Counted from the stretch's first letter, positions 13,401 through 24,270 are shown. The stretch is DNA of 64,000 nt from Paracentrotus lividus (GCA_940671915.1 CALNVZ010003434.1:25716401-25780400), one strand, 5' to 3'. Notes: generated by a model from the letters alone, not told the origin. Translations and numbers: made by a program.

Positions 13401-15744
13401 GGTTGTCCAATATACCGTTCGCACATTGATGTCTTTTATGTTGTTTTTTTCCCCTCTCTCTCTCTAGGTATTGGATTGAGCTTACTTGCTGTATCTCTAG
13501 TGATGGCACTCCACTCTAAAGCAGGAGATTACTTTAAGTTCTTTTATGGGATTGGTAGATCTGGTTACTCCCTTGGTATGGCCGTGATACCTCTTCTTGC
13601 ACACTACCTCATGACAGTCTATGGATGGAGGGGGTCAATGATGATAATGGGAGGCATCATGATGCACTTGGTACCCTTATCACTGTTTGTAGACACAACA
13701 GTTGAGACTGATCATACCTCTTTGGACGAAGAAACTCTTGAAGAAAGTACAGAAGAAAGTTTAAATGAAACGCCCGAAGAAAGTCAAGTTATTATTCAAG
13801 AGAGACATTTAGAAGAAAGCCCTCAAAGGAATAGAAAATGTATTAAGATGTGTCTTACTTTTTTTGGCAACGTGTCAAATGCTATTACTAAATCTATTTT
13901 CAATAGAGACCACTGGCTCACTGTACTTGTGGTAACAACTGGCCTTTACGGAATGATCGGTGGAGGATGGCATGCATTCTTGATTCCTCGAGCTGTAAAC
14001 AGAGGGTTTTCTACGTCCAGAGCACTCACTCTGGCGTATTCCTCAGGAGGCGGTTGCTTCATCGGTCGTTGCTTCGGTGGTGTCGTTCCTGGTACTCATA
14101 TTCTCAGTAGCCATGACTGGTTCAACATATTAACTGTAATCAATTGCATCTCGCTTCTCATTGATATTTTTTTTGCTGATTTTGGAGTAGTGATAGTGAC
14201 TTCCTTTCTGTCAGCACTGTGTATCTCCGCACGCAACGTTCTCATTGTTTTGCTCTATAATGAAAGGGTTCGAAATACAGACTTCCCAACAGTTTACGCC
14301 GTGTCAGATATCATTATTGGATCATCCCAGTTCATAGGTGCATTCATGTCAGGTAAGAAAATATATAGGATCATGGGCGCCCGAACAAACTTGAAAGTGG
14401 GGGAGGGAAGCTGGGCAGGTGAAAGGGGTGGAGGACTTTTTGTGAGGAAAGGTGCACTTTCGAACAGTGGTGTGAAGGGGAAATATTGAGATATAGGGAG
14501 GCGGTCTACAAAAGAAATTTGCCGCAGTGATCTGAAATATCTGAAAAGCCATGGTCCCAAAGCCGAGAAGCGACAAACCGATTTACAGGCTGCTCAGCAT
14601 CGCTTAGGGGACAGACGGAGAATCGGAACAAACAGTTCTAATGAAATGGCTGAACAACGCCTCAGTTGTGAACTGTAAAAAGGGGCGGAAAAACAGACAG
14701 GCGCTGTCCGGAAACCAACGGTTAGCGACAGATCTGGCGCTGACGGCTTGTTTTTTGTTTATCTAAATCGCTCATTGGCAATCGCCCATTGGGTCAGTAC
14801 CCGGGCGGCCACGGCTCGGGCATCGATTGTATTTTTGGCAGCGAGTGAAACGTGAGCAGGCGCTGCCAAAATTTATCTCCGCACTAAAACGTCAGCGGTA
14901 ACCAATCGATGACCGGTAAAACATGTGCTGCCCAATCGTCCACAGCATGCGTCCGGCAAATACCAGTTCCTTGCGATTCCTTGCGTTTCGAAATGGATGT
15001 TGTAAAAGCTTGTCCTGCATGTCTTGTAGAAAATCGTATACCTCCCTCTGTGCGACGCAAGGATTTTATGGAAAATCTTGCACAGACCAGACGCATACTG
15101 GCTAACCATTCGTTTTTTTTTTGTTTTTTTTTTTTGGGGGGGGGATGGACGCACTATGCAAGAACCTCACCTTGGTGTAAACCTTTAGAAATTCAGGCTG
15201 CTGCAGCTCGTCTGCAACCGCCGCGGCGCTCTGGAGATATCACTGATCCCCGTATGCTGCTGTATATAGCAGCACTTCTAAATATTACTTCTAATGCGAT
15301 CCAGTCTTTAATTAGATTTCTGATAAAAAAAATTCCAACCAAATTGATACAGATATGATAATTTCCCACTCCCCCCAACAAAAATTATAATAATAATAAA
15401 TAAAAAAAGTAATGTGTAAATAAATGAATAAACAGAGCCGACTAATGAGGCTAATAATTTTCCGCGATCTAAAATATTAGAGTGGATATGAGAGGCCCAT
15501 TGCAAATTACAAAGAACTTTCTTTTTTTGGTCCTTTTTTTTTTTATGTTGTTGTTGTTGTTGTTTTTTTTTTTTAATAAGCACATTTTACTTTTTTCGGT
15601 TGCATGTCTACAGGTTTCCTCACTGATGTCTTTCATGATTTCAACGCATCATTCATCTTCTTGTTGGGTGCCGAGGTGTGCTTCTTCATCGTGATGATCA
15701 TCCTTAAATTAACAAAAAGTACATCCTATGAAAGTACTATTTAG
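1642..15744 (+). CDS. SLC16-like (monocarboxylate-transporter-like) MFS transporter, 4 exons
   Basis: Exons 1642-1846, 13051-13200, 13468-14352 and 15614-15744 join in frame (1371 nt, 456 residues plus stop). All three introns are phase 1 with GT/AG ends. The protein is predicted to be a twelve-helix plasma-membrane carrier of the major facilitator superfamily. Visible family marks are VLGTIKSIGVFLPQL in the first helix region and YGWRGSMMIMGG around helix 6. An acidic loop (LDEETLEESTEESLNETPEES) joins the two halves, and a last helix runs just before the stop. The usual N-terminal DGGWGW box is not conserved, so substrate specificity cannot be inferred. The ATG at 1642 follows an acceptor at 1623-1625, so an upstream 5' exon is likely and extra N-terminal coding cannot be excluded. 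An AATAAA lies about 145 bp after the stop. Intron 1 is 11.2 kb and packed with transposons. Confidence 0.88.
1847..3259. other. Intron 1, 5' part: no recognised feature
   Basis: AT-rich intron DNA with a poly-A run near 2940-2959 and a C-rich run near 2003-2020. I see no coding segment on either strand. Confidence 0.6.
3260..4510. repeat. Minisatellite of about 27-30 bp units (GGGGCGCCAAATTGACC type)
   Basis: Tandem imperfect copies of a unit close to GGCGCCAAATTGACCTTAAA plus CTTAGG fill 3260-3990 and resume at 4265-4510. The gap at 4010-4215 is occupied by a segment with CTCGCGCTCCGCACTCGC motifs that is related to 6585-6720. A purine-rich lead-in (AGAGAG runs) occupies 3120-3260. No gene is present. 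Confidence 0.85.
4575..5042. mobile_element. TA-flanked MITE, CAGTCTGTGTCAAA family (copy A)
   Basis: The left end CAGTCTGTGTCAAATGAAAT is preceded by TA. The right end ACACAGACTG is followed by TA, and GTACCATTTT lies just inside it. Two more copies of the same family lie at 33209-33650 and 33683-34131. TA target duplication and such ends fit non-autonomous Tc1/mariner-type elements. Open frames inside (for example the run encoding KKMVQSGKK on the minus strand) are spurious. Confidence 0.75.
5049..6579. mobile_element. 1.5 kb foldback element, ends CACTGCCCTCCAAAAGT
   Basis: The ends CACTGCCCTCCAAAAGTCTGG (left) and CCAAACTTTTGGAGGGCAGTG (right) are inverted and bounded by TA on both sides. 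The whole element folds: GTGCAAAAACATGTTTTCGCAC near 5226 pairs with the word near 6362, and TGCTGAGTGTAACAGCC near 5480 pairs with the region near 6115. Arms are roughly 600 bp. It abuts the copy-A MITE. Non-autonomous Tc1/mariner-type is the likely class; no transposase frame is visible. Confidence 0.7.
6585..6760. repeat. Dispersed repeat with CTCGCTTCGCACTCGC word
   Basis: This segment is a second copy of about 4030-4210: both share AAAATTTT before a CTCGC..CGCACTCGCATCATTTT block, then AGTTATTTCATTG, then TTCCTGAGGAA. Similar CGCGAAGCGCG words occur at 7330-7360, 40320-41180 and 61230-62250. Confidence 0.65.
7420..7525. repeat. Direct repeat flanking the two-LINE insertion (left copy)
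   Basis: TTCTCACCATTA, an A-run (7428-7469), then GGGCTTCAAATAAATTCTTC and CAACATGCATTTAA are repeated at about 11341-11440 with few changes. The two copies bracket the LINE-bearing 3.8 kb. Confidence 0.65.
7787..10655 (-). pseudogene. 5'-truncated, frame-broken CR1/L2-type LINE (minus strand)
   Basis: Reading the minus strand from high to low coordinates gives an ordered non-LTR retrotransposon ORF2. Endonuclease end with PIIILGDFN near 10640; linker with KPWITKELKSIIKERKRAF near 10210; RT start LKKINSREAAGPDGVSG near 9810; NDFRPIALTPIVMKCFERI near 9600; DFSSAFYTIQP near 9470; GCVLSP and KYADDTVIVGL near 9290 and 9200 (the YADD active-site box); C-terminal tail SGRRWQSIKTRTTRYFNSF near 8580. 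Several frameshifts and stops break the frame. The 3' end carries GAATTG-type short repeats near 7790. The clade (CR1/L2/Rex1 group) is from family resemblance and is not certain. Confidence 0.85.
10660..11340 (+). mobile_element. 3' end of a second LINE, plus strand
   Basis: A plus-strand frame reads FEYKSNINKYKTRSANK, then (after a one-base shift near 10865) GPHFWNALPDTLKTSLTFLS and a stop near 10961. This is the typical C-terminus of CR1/L2-type ORF2. A 3' untranslated part follows and ends in (TTGAA) repeats at about 11325-11340. The element is truncated at its 5' end, where it meets the 5' end of the minus-strand LINE. Confidence 0.8.
11341..11440. repeat. Direct repeat flanking the two-LINE insertion (right copy)
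   Basis: About 75-80 bp match the 7420-7525 segment, starting TTCTCACCATTA and including CTAAATTCTTCTCCAAAATC. It directly follows the AATTG tail of the plus-strand LINE. A G-run and the phrase TACGAAATCCTGGATACGCG follow (11440-11540), a common dispersed repeat tail also seen near 16650-16700. Confidence 0.6.
12030..12809. mobile_element. piggyBac-like non-autonomous element with TTAA flanks
   Basis: TTAACCCTAATACT at 12030 is mirrored by AGTATTAGGGTTAA at 12796-12809. TTAA on both sides and ends starting CCCTAA fit piggyBac superfamily rules. The 780 bp interior has no transposase-like frame, though it has GC-rich ends (GGCCGCGGATCGCGCGATCG near 12121). It lies in intron 1 of the transporter gene. 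Confidence 0.6.
13051..13200 (+). CDS. MFS transporter exon 2
   Basis: Acceptor GTATTCACAG precedes 13051 and donor GTATGT follows 13200; phase 1 on both sides. It encodes AVPTFVYCNASSKYRRLMIV and the next two helices (LSSGSFILGSTIANNAQLAF). Confidence 0.88.
13468..14352 (+). CDS. MFS transporter exon 3
   Basis: The acceptor is a CT-run ending TAG at 13465-13467; the donor is GTAAGA after 14352. The 885 bp exon carries most of the protein: GIGLSLLAVSLVMALHSK, YGWRGSMMIMGG, the acidic central loop, and helices 7-11 (WLTVLVVTTGLYGMIGGGW, SSGGGCFIGRCFGG). The open frame runs past the donor, but those extra 45 residues are intron translation. Confidence 0.93.
14353..15613. other. Intron 3 of the transporter gene
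   Basis: It contains unrecognised moderately GC-rich DNA (14570-15110), T-runs near 15112-15135 and 15535-15575, a G-run at about 15136-15144 and A/T-rich low-complexity DNA (15330-15420). Open frames on either strand here show no family resemblance. Confidence 0.6.
15614..15744 (+). CDS. MFS transporter exon 4 and stop
   Basis: The acceptor is TGTCTACAG at 15605-15613. The exon encodes GFLTDVFHDFNASFIFLLG, a final helix (CFFIVMIILK) and the stop TAG at 15742-15744. The phase matches exon 3 exactly. Confidence 0.88.
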
Positions 15745-15824
15745 ACACAATCAATTGCTTGATCACGCCAAAGCTGTGCTCCATACGCGGGTCTTTCCAT
15801 CATTTAAAGAGAATCTACAGTGTG

Positions 15825-15872
<48 letters not shown>

Positions 15873-16689
15873 AGAGAGGACTGGTTTAAAAATAAAATTA
15901 ATAGGTTCTTGGGGGAAAGGGTTTATGTGTATTGAACGTTCATATTCTTACCTATCACCAAAAAGTCCGAAAATTCATGCTTTAGTGAGAGATGTCCACT
16001 TTTGGAAAGAACACGAAAATAATTTAGGAATTCACTATTCACTTGTTGTTTTTTGCATGCGCGTACATAAGGGCCACGATTAATAATAGCATGAATCAAC
16101 TAACAAAGAATAAGCTAAAAGTCGGAAACAATTATAGATATTATGCAAAAAAATAAAAAAAAATACTTGACAGGTTTTGTTTAGTTTATTTCGTTTTATT
16201 TTGGCATAATATTTATGTCTATTTCTGACTTTATCGATGTATTGGTTAGAATTATTTGGGGTATGTTAAAGGAATTGTATATGTATTAAAAAAAAGTATT
16301 ATACAAGTATTATACAGCTCGCACAGTGCAAGCAATTTACACGCAGTTATGCCGCGATACCACGCAGCGCACGTATGTCACCCGTAACTCATTCGAAAGC
16401 TTGCACGCACCTGACCCGCAGGTCACACGCAATACACGCAATTAGACAGTAAGTTAAACGCGTACAGAAGCTAGCACGCAAAACTTGTGAAAATCCTTGT
16501 TGAACGCAGAAATCTTGATGCGTGCTGAAAAATCCCTGCTCGCAACTCGCCCGTAACTTGTACAAGCATCGGGCCTTATACCCTTCTTTTTCTTTCTTTT
16601 TCTTCTTTTCTCTCCCTTTTTCCTTCTTTCTCCCTTTTTCTCCATTTTTTTTTGAGGGGGGGGGGGGGCGGGCCCGCCCCCTGGATACT
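15745..16689. other. Downstream of gene 1: no gene seen
   Basis: A long poly-A run (about 15829-15870), a candidate AATAAA near 15890, and a stretch with repeated CACGCA/TACACGC words (16320-16560). Pyrimidine-rich DNA and a G-run then lead to GGATACTCGCCTG, a dispersed repeat tail. Confidence 0.55.
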
Positions 16690-17537
16690 CGCCTGTAATA
16701 GTTTCGACCATCCGGTAATGCGCAGTTTCAAAGATTGTCTCGCTAAGCGCGGTCAGCTTAGTCTTAGACTATGTTTTGTTCAGTAAAAGAAGCATTAAAT
16801 GCAGATGTGAAATGACAAATACATATGCCGATATTAACTCAAAAAGTATTTGAGATAAATGTATGAAACTTTGCAGGCTTATTCATTTCAATATGCCCCA
16901 CATACATGCCAAGTTTCAGAACATTCTTTACATTTGGAGGGGGTGATTGTCCCCCTCCTCTGGTCGTGAGATGACCAAAATAATCCTGCCCATGTAAGGT
17001 TGGGATTATTTTTCATGAAATGAAGAAATTTCTTTTAAAAATAAATTTTCTGAAAGGAAATTTCATGAGCTATTCAAATTTGGTGAAAGATTAAGGGTCA
17101 GAAAAAAGAGGGACTTAAATAGGGGCTCCAAGTAAAAAAAATTTGGGCCCTTAAAATAGTTTTTATAATCCCCACATAAAATGTTACTATTTGACCCTAA
17201 CTTATTATAAATGCCATTTTTGAAATTCCCGTGAAATTCCCTTTCAGAAAATGAATACGTTTGTCAGAAGAGACTAAATATCTTTAACGTTATTAACGGT
17301 TATAACGCTTTGATCTTGATAGGGGCAATTCTTTTTTTAACTGGTGGCGTAACACGAAATTCGGCAAGATGGGGGCGAGTTCCAAAAGCATGACTATATA
17401 TCATTTAGTTTTTAAAGCATAATGATGACTTTTGTAGACATTTCAACCATTCTTTAGGTATACAAATGGTAAACTGAATGAAAACAACTAAAATCATTTA
17501 AATGTGCTTGGTGTTCTAATAATTTTGGCCACCACTG
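16690..17537. mobile_element. Right part of TA-flanked element, CAGTGGTGGCC family (copy 1)
   Basis: This 850 bp segment is homologous over its length to 30560-31372: shared words include CCGGTAATGCGCA, GGTGAGATGACCAAAATAA and GCTTGGTGTTCTAATAATTT. It ends TTTTGGCCACCACTG, followed by a (TA)n tract. The matching left end (CAGTGGTGGCCAAAATTAT) is present only at 27886, so this copy is truncated on the left. Confidence 0.65.
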
Positions 17538-17538
17538 C

Positions 17539-17540
<2 letters not shown>

Positions 17541-17588
<48 letters not shown>
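17541..17588. repeat. (TA)n microsatellite
   Basis: A run of alternating T and A of about 48 bp directly after the transposon end; it may have grown from the TA target site. Confidence 0.9.
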
Positions 17589-17590
<2 letters not shown>

Positions 17591-19499
17591 AATAGTGGTT
17601 GAAAAATACGCGTTGCGATTGGCTAGATCAGTACCATGTGACCTACTTTCAATTTGTTATATTGTACATATGTACAATATAACTTTCGGTTTTTGTAGGG
17701 TAAAGCCCGTGTTAAATGAATGGGGAGAGTATCGATTCTGTCGATTGCCTTGTTGTGCTAGCGCGTAATAACAGTAAGATGGTGTGTGCAAAAGTTAATA
17801 ACAATGGATACGCGGAGTGATTTACGTCACAATAACTTAATTAGCACCAAAGATTTGGCAAACAGAAAATCAGATTAATCAGAATTACGGCAAGGTCAAA
17901 GATCTAGGAGTCTATTGACTATAATAAATAGTAAACGCTCCATCTTGCAACATTACTGGACTATATGTGATACGTCTTGTCGAAATGAGAGAGAAGTCGC
18001 AGATCAAAGATCCGAGTAAATCGACAAACTACAATAAAAAAGTCAAATTTTGAGGAAATTTTTTTTTTGATTTTCTGTTCTACCATGCTTCATCTTTGCT
18101 CTGTTAAAAAAATGAGTGAAAATGGTAACGGGAAAGTGGTAAAAAAAGCAGTTTTTCGGCGAGTGTTTTTTTCGGTCATAATTTTTTTTTTCCGGAATAC
18201 AAGCGAACGTCCACGCTCATTTCCCCTCTCCGTTTAGCTCCGCCCTTAGCAACGGCATGGCTTTGTCATGTGAGTGTTGGATTTCAACTGGATTTTTGTT
18301 CGTTTTTGTGAGCGAATAGCGAACTAAACTCTCTTTAGCTGCACTCAGAAATTTTGCGTGCGATGCCACAACCTGCTGTGAATAAAGTGTTTCATCCGGG
18401 ATAGCGGAGCACGCAAACGAATGTCAAATCTAACAATCGGATGGGAGAGGGGGGGGTTATGTGGGGAAAAGCTACTTATTGCTTGACTTAGCTATCTGGA
18501 TCCACATGAATGTTAATTTCAGCATTTTTTTTAAGGGCCGCGATATCTGTTGTCCTGATGGAAATTAAAACCTCCCTATTAACAAATTTGGTTCCATCAG
18601 GGAACATAGAGCATACAAAAGAGGTGACGTGATAATACTTCTGATACAAGTATTTAGGTTAAAGTCTCTGCAGTTTATTTTACAAAGTAACGTGTTAAGA
18701 AAGTAGCGTTTACTAACACGACGAAACAAAATACGATTACTCTTAAAATAATTCATTTCTAAAAATTATTAATATCTTCTTATTACTGGTAACAAGTTTG
18801 ATCATAAAAGACGAGATAAAGACGAGATCGAGCAAATCATTTACTTTTTTTATTTCATTGTCTTAAGCTAACCTAGCCACTATAAAACGTGATCAGAGAA
18901 TTCTAACATTCGTGAGGCGCAAATATTTATTAAAACATTTTTGGGGGCTTATCTCTATCATATACTTATTCAAAGAATATAAACAAAATGCATAAGCACT
19001 GTACAAGAATAATTTAGTCTATAGACCATTATTATGTTCGAAATTTCCAACAGAGTTCAGATCAAAATGACTTGCTTTAAAATGAGTAAGAGTATACGCG
19101 ATTGACATTCAAAGACGCACAACATCGAATAAACCCCCCCCCAAAGGTTTTAAAATAGTTTTGTTCTAACTAATTTAGCGCCAGGATGGTAAACACTTTT
19201 CTTAAAAGAGCGGACTTTTTCTTAAACAATTAGAAAGAGCATGACGTTTTTTATTTATTGACGAAAGATATAAAACAACTAACCAATTTAGTTTTCTTTT
19301 TTTGAGAAGATGGAATGTTATTTAGACAACATCGCTTGCTGCGTTTGCCTCGATCATGCGTGACGGACGAGTATTGTTCTCTGTATACTGAATGCAGCCT
19401 CCTCATTGGTCAATCGTTTCACCTTTGTAACAAGTGGTTGCTAGGGCATTTCGGTGAGTAGAGCGGTGACAAAATGGTCTTATTTTCTGGCTCGGAGTC
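17589..19499. other. Gene-free stretch
   Basis: About 1.9 kb of mixed AT-rich DNA. No open frame with family resemblance and no clear repeat boundary was found; CATCCGG/CCGGG words near 18400 and a G-run near 18450 are the only landmarks. Confidence 0.5.
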
Positions 19500-20050
19500 A
19501 AACGGAAGGGTGTTTCCATTACCTGCTACCCTGCTACACTTCCAATTTCTGCTATACACCTTTTTCAATTTGGACTCGACCATTTATCCCGTTTCTGTGA
19601 TTGGCTATTTTGCTCATATCGCCACCTTTCTGATAAATGTATTTGCATAAGAAGGAATGTAATTTTGTGTGTGTTACTCTGTGTGGCGATAAACGTCACG
19701 CGAAAAATACGATACGAACTCGTAGGATTTTTACTGCCAAACTCTTGATCTGTAAACGCTTTTCTTCTCTTTATTCTATATTTATCATTTTCATCATTAT
19801 CTGTTAATAATAAGGGCCGTCTAGATGCTTTCGATCGTTCTTAAATGTTGATTTCGGGAGACGTACATATAGTAGTACAAAATACCAAGTTTTGTTGTCT
19901 GAGAGAAGTGACAGCGCACTCGGCAGCGGTCACGAGCTCTTCCATTTAGAAGTCGTGAGTTCAATCCGAAACGCGACGGATTTTTTTTTTCTTCCTTCTT
20001 TCTTTTCTTCCCTTTGAGTTTTGATTTTCTGACGTCATTGACTGTCATTT
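19500..20050. repeat. Left arm of a large inverted duplication
   Basis: Landmarks here recur in inverse order and opposite strand at 24380-25140: GCTACCCTGC near 19528, CAATTTGGACTC near 19567, GTTTCTGTGATTGG near 19594, TGTGGCGATAAACGTCACGCG near 19681, and AATAAGGGCCGTCTAGATGC near 19808. The right copy carries many small indels relative to the left one. Confidence 0.7.
19905..19978 (+). ncRNA. tRNA-like sequence, probable SINE head
   Basis: AGCGCACTCGGCAGCGGTC resembles a pol III A-box region and GAGTTCAATCC is a good B-box match about 45 bp later. A decayed inverted counterpart lies near 24420-24475. This is tRNA-like only: no complete cloverleaf could be drawn with confidence. Confidence 0.4.
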
Positions 20051-20120
20051 TTTTTCAACACCCCCCCCCCCCCAAAAAACAAAAAAAGAACATAAATTAT
20101 TAAAAAAAAAAAAAAAAAAA

Positions 20121-20813
20121 TAGTTCACCACCATTTCTAACGTTCAGTGGATTTTTTTTTTTTGGACACTCAGTTAAAACAAAGGTCACAAGTCCCCACA
20201 TTACGACTTTCTATAAAAAAGCCATTATTTATATACTAATAATATTTTATTATTATTGTAAATTATTCATATCATACACTCATATTATAGTAATTATCAA
20301 CTTTAAAAAGGAAACTACAACAACATAACTTTTCTTTCAAAACACTGTGGATTTTCCACGGTTCTGCTATAGTTATTTTGTATTCATAGACTACAGGAAG
20401 AGGTAAAGATGAAATGATGAGGCCTCAAGTAAACTATAAGGTGCATGCAATATGTCAAGGAGCTCAACTACATATGTAATTAATACATGTTTTTTTATTC
20501 TCGTTATCACACGTTTAAAAGAACAGTTCGAGCCATCAATTGAATTTGAAGCCGAGGCATATAATTAATTGATTATTGATTGCACTCCAAAAGAAGAAAA
20601 AAAAAAAACATATACGATAGTACATAACAAGTTGAATAATTACTATCATATGAGTGTAGTGATATGAATAATTAGCAATAATAATAATTATTATTAGTAT
20701 ATTAAATAAATGGCTTTTTGAGATAGTCGTAATGTGGTGACTTGTGACCCTTTTTTTTAACTTGAGTGTCCAAAAAAAAAAAATCCACTGGAAAGTTAGA
20801 AATGGTGGTGACT
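20121..20813. mobile_element. Foldback MITE with CACCACCATTTCTAAC ends (copy 1)
   Basis: The left arm TTCACCACCATTTCTAAC pairs with GTTAGAAATGGTGGTGA at the right. Further inward, TCCACATTACGACT-type words pair with GTCGTAATGTGG, and ATATTATAGTAATTATCAAC pairs with GAATAATTACTATCATATG. Arms are at least 220 bp and the centre is near 20430. A second copy lies at 23575-24270. Confidence 0.7.
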
Positions 20814-20857
20814 ATTTTTTTTTTTTTTTTTTTAATAATTTATTTCTTCTTTTTTTT

Positions 20858-20882
20858 NNNNNNNNNNNNNNNNNNNNNNNNN
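20858..20882. other. Assembly gap (25 N)
   Basis: A run of 25 N directly follows the T-rich outer arm of the foldback element. Sequence right of the gap is noisy relative to its homologues. Confidence 0.99.
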
Positions 20883-20994
20883 ACTCATGTTTGCACCTCA
20901 GGGACAATGTAATTGGCTGTGTGTGTATTCTTACTGCGGGCCGATAAAAATCAGACTCGCTCAGGGCCCGGACATTAAACCACCGACACCATAT

Positions 20995-21652
20995 AACCAT
21001 ACACCCCCCTGAGAGGGCAATATACCCAAATCACGATTCCCGAGGACTAAATCTTACCTGCCAAGTGAAGGATATATACTACTCCGAGCATAATCATACA
21101 GTAGTCTTCCGTTTGATCCTCGTAAAACGCCTCGGTGTCTGTACTCGTCTATTCGAGTACTCTGCAGTATGTTCCTATTGTATCAATTTGTGCCTCTACT
21201 TTATCGTTAATATATCCCGAACGCCGGACACATTAACCCAACGAAAATTAAACCGTCTCCGCCAATCGCTTCCCCGCCGAGGACTCAACTCTCACCCCCC
21301 GGGACAATTACCCCCCAAGAGGACATTTAAAACAAAAAAAACCACGCTCCGACAGGTTAACCCCCACCCCCAGACCTCTCTTCCCTTCCAGCCGGCATTG
21401 ATTGGTTGGAATCAAGCGGCGCCCATTGTGTGAGTCTCGCCTGGGTGTCGCAGTTTTTTTTTTTTTTTCGATGAATTAAAAATTTTCTACTTTGATTTAC
21501 TTAATGGCTTTCTCTTTCTTTTTCCCTTTTCTCTTTTAATTATTTATCTTTTCCCTCTCTCTTTCCTTTCTCTAATCTCTTTGCCTCTCTTCTTCTCATC
21601 TCTCATCTCCAGTAACACTGATCACACTCTTTCTTTTCCCCCCTTATTTTTT

Positions 21653-21691
<39 letters not shown>

Positions 21692-22211
21692 TTTTTTTTT
21701 CTTTTTTTTTTTTTTTATTTTTTTTCTTTTTTTTTTTTGTTTTTTTTTTCTTTTTTTTGTTTTTTTCCTTTTTTTTTTTTTTACCTTCTTGTGCGCCTTT
21801 CCTTTAGATAATAATTTTTATAAAAAAATTAATAATAATCAATATTAAGCATTTATAAAATGTAAAACTAGTAAAACTATTTCAGTGGCGCAGCTAATAT
21901 TATTACCCGGCTATAGCCATAATCTTCTATCTGCCCTTTATAAAGGCGCGCTTTTAAGGCCCAGTTTTCGAGGAATTTTTCTTACCTAACCGGTGCCCAT
22001 TTAACCCTTAACTAGGGTCAAGGTTCTGGCAAAATTTGCAGATATAATATATCTTGCCAAAGGAAACATTAGTGGAAATGGACAACGGGGGAATTCGACC
22101 GCCGGAATACCGACCTTGTGATTCGTGACCAGTATCCGCCGAACTTATTCCTTAAATCTCCCTAATTATTCCCATCTCCGACCGACAAGAACCACCTCAC
22201 ACCCTCTCTTC

Positions 22212-22277
<66 letters not shown>

Positions 22278-22298
22278 TTTTTTTGTTTCCTTTTTTTT

Positions 22299-22344
<46 letters not shown>

Positions 22345-22500
22345 TTTTTAGTTTTAGGGGGCGCGCTTCTTGCGCCATGAAAAATGGGGGAGGGGGGAGG
22401 CGTCATTTGCCCCCACCACCCATCCCCCAGCCACCCCTACTCCCCCCAGCCAGCGCACCCCTCATAGTACCCCCTGTTTTGGCCATACAACATTATAAAA
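20995..22500. mobile_element. Array-armed foldback element fragment (GGACAATTACCCC family, left arm)
   Basis: Degraded GGACAATTACCCCC-type units (21225-21330), then the family signature GGTTGGAATCAAGCGGCGCC (21399-21418), CGCAG plus T-run, a long pyrimidine tract with huge T-runs (21655-21782 and 22213-22343), AGTGGCGCAGCTAATATTA (21885) and CGCGCTTTTAAGGCCCAG (21947). The same order in inverse is found at 29330-30080. Confidence 0.55.
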
Positions 22501-23336
22501 TGCATCAGAAAAATAAAATGTATAAAACACTGTGCCCTCAGACATAATTTTTCCCCCTTTCCAATAGTATGATTCCATGCAAGCAAGACAAATACGGTGG
22601 GTCCGATAAACCCTCATGTTTCTCTTCTTCCCTCCTACTCTCCACTTTTCCTTCCCTATTGGCGGTCATTCTGGGCCAATGTTCCATAAGATTTTGAATC
22701 TACGAGTTAAATTTTAATTGAATGTATGTGAAATATATGTAAATTGACCCTATTTCTTTTAAAATGCTTTTTTATTATTTTTAATATATTTTATAATTTT
22801 TAGTAAAAACTTTCTAATTATTATTTTTTATTTTTTTTTAAGTTAATAAATTAAATATATTTATTTATTTTATAATTTTCTTTTATTGTTAAATTTTTTT
22901 AACTTATGTCAAAGTATTTTATCTAACTTGAGCTAATTAACGATTAAAGCTCTTATGTTTTTTTACCCATAATTTTGATATTTAAGGCTTTTAGAGTAGT
23001 TTAAAATTATACTTTTTTTCAACTTAAAATTTGAAATTTGAAGGTTTTCTTATGAATTTGCTTAGTTTTCATGGAGGAATATTATTTTAAACATTATGCA
23101 ACTCCATATGTTCTTAATAATAAAATAAATAAAAACATTATATTTAATTTGTTGCCTGCCCTCTTGACGAGAAGAAATTTTAAATAACTCTTATCTTTTA
23201 TTTCTGGGTCTCAAGCACCCCTTCAATGAGACCTTCGTTAATCCTAGCCCTGGTACAGAAGAAGAGAGATTTTCGATAAGGTTTTTCCTTTAAAATAAAC
23301 ATGAGACCTTAAATATATAGAAATTAACAATAAAAA

Positions 23337-23376
<40 letters not shown>

Positions 23377-23574
23377 CGTGTCATTTCTTTTTTTTTTCTT
23401 TTTTTTTTTTTTTTTTTTTCTTTTTTCTCTTTTTTTTTTTTTTCCACGACCCTCCGTCCCCCTCTTCCTTCCTCCTCCATGCTCCCCCCCTCCCCCCTCC
23501 CTCACTCCCCTCCGGTTTCCGCTCCCCTCCACGAAAGAAAGAATAAATTATTATTAAAAAAAAAAAAAAAAATC
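22501..23574. other. AT-rich and low-complexity DNA
   Basis: AT-rich stretch (22680-23130) followed by paired A-runs and T-runs (23335-23440) and C-rich polypyrimidine DNA (23450-23530). No coding segment is visible. Confidence 0.55.
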
Positions 23575-24270
23575 AGTTCACCACCATTCTCTACTTCAGT
23601 GGATTTTTTTTTTTTGGACACTCTTAAGTTAGGTCAACGTCCACCACATTACGACTTTCTCATAAAGACCATTATTTATATACTAATATATTATTATTAT
23701 TGTAAATTTTCATACATATAAACACTCATATTATAGTAATTATCAACTTTAAAAAGGAAACATACAACAACATAACTTTCTTTCAAAACACTGTGGATTT
23801 TCCACGGTTCTGCTATAGTTATTTTGTATTCATACTACAGGAAGAGGTAAAGATGAAATGATGAGGCCTCAAGTAAACTATAAGGTGCATGCAATAGTGC
23901 AAGGAGCTCAACTACTATATGTATTAATACATGTTTTTTTATTCCTCGTTATCACACGTTTAAAGAACAGTTCGAGCCATCAATTGAATTTGAAGCCGAG
24001 GCATAATTAATTGATTATTGATTGCACTCCGCAAAAAAAGAAAAAAAAAAAAATACATACTATCATAACGATAGTTCATAAACAAAGTTGATAATTACTA
24101 TCATATGAGTGTAATGTTTGTAATAATTAGCAATAATAATAATTATTATTAGTATATTAAATAAATGGCTTTTTGTAGAGATAGTCGTAATGTGGTCGCT
24201 TGTGACCCTTTTTTTTAACTTGAGTGTCCAAAAAAAAATCCACTGGACAAGTTAGAAATGGTGGTGACTA
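23575..24270. mobile_element. Foldback MITE with CACCACCATT ends (copy 2)
   Basis: Homologous over its full length to 20121-20813, including GGATTTTCCACGGTTCTGC and GATGAGGCCTCAAGTAAAC. Differences are mostly single-base indels. To its right, GGGGGGGTGTTGAAAAATA mirrors the left flank of copy 1 (near 20050). Confidence 0.7.

Noticed and set aside
14294-14576. Minus-strand proline-rich frames over the end of transporter exon 3
   Set aside because: Shadow frames of the coding exon and intron; no independent support.
21581-22547. Open frames consisting mostly of poly-Phe (or poly-Lys on the other strand)
   Set aside because: Low-complexity T-runs, probably also length-miscalled.
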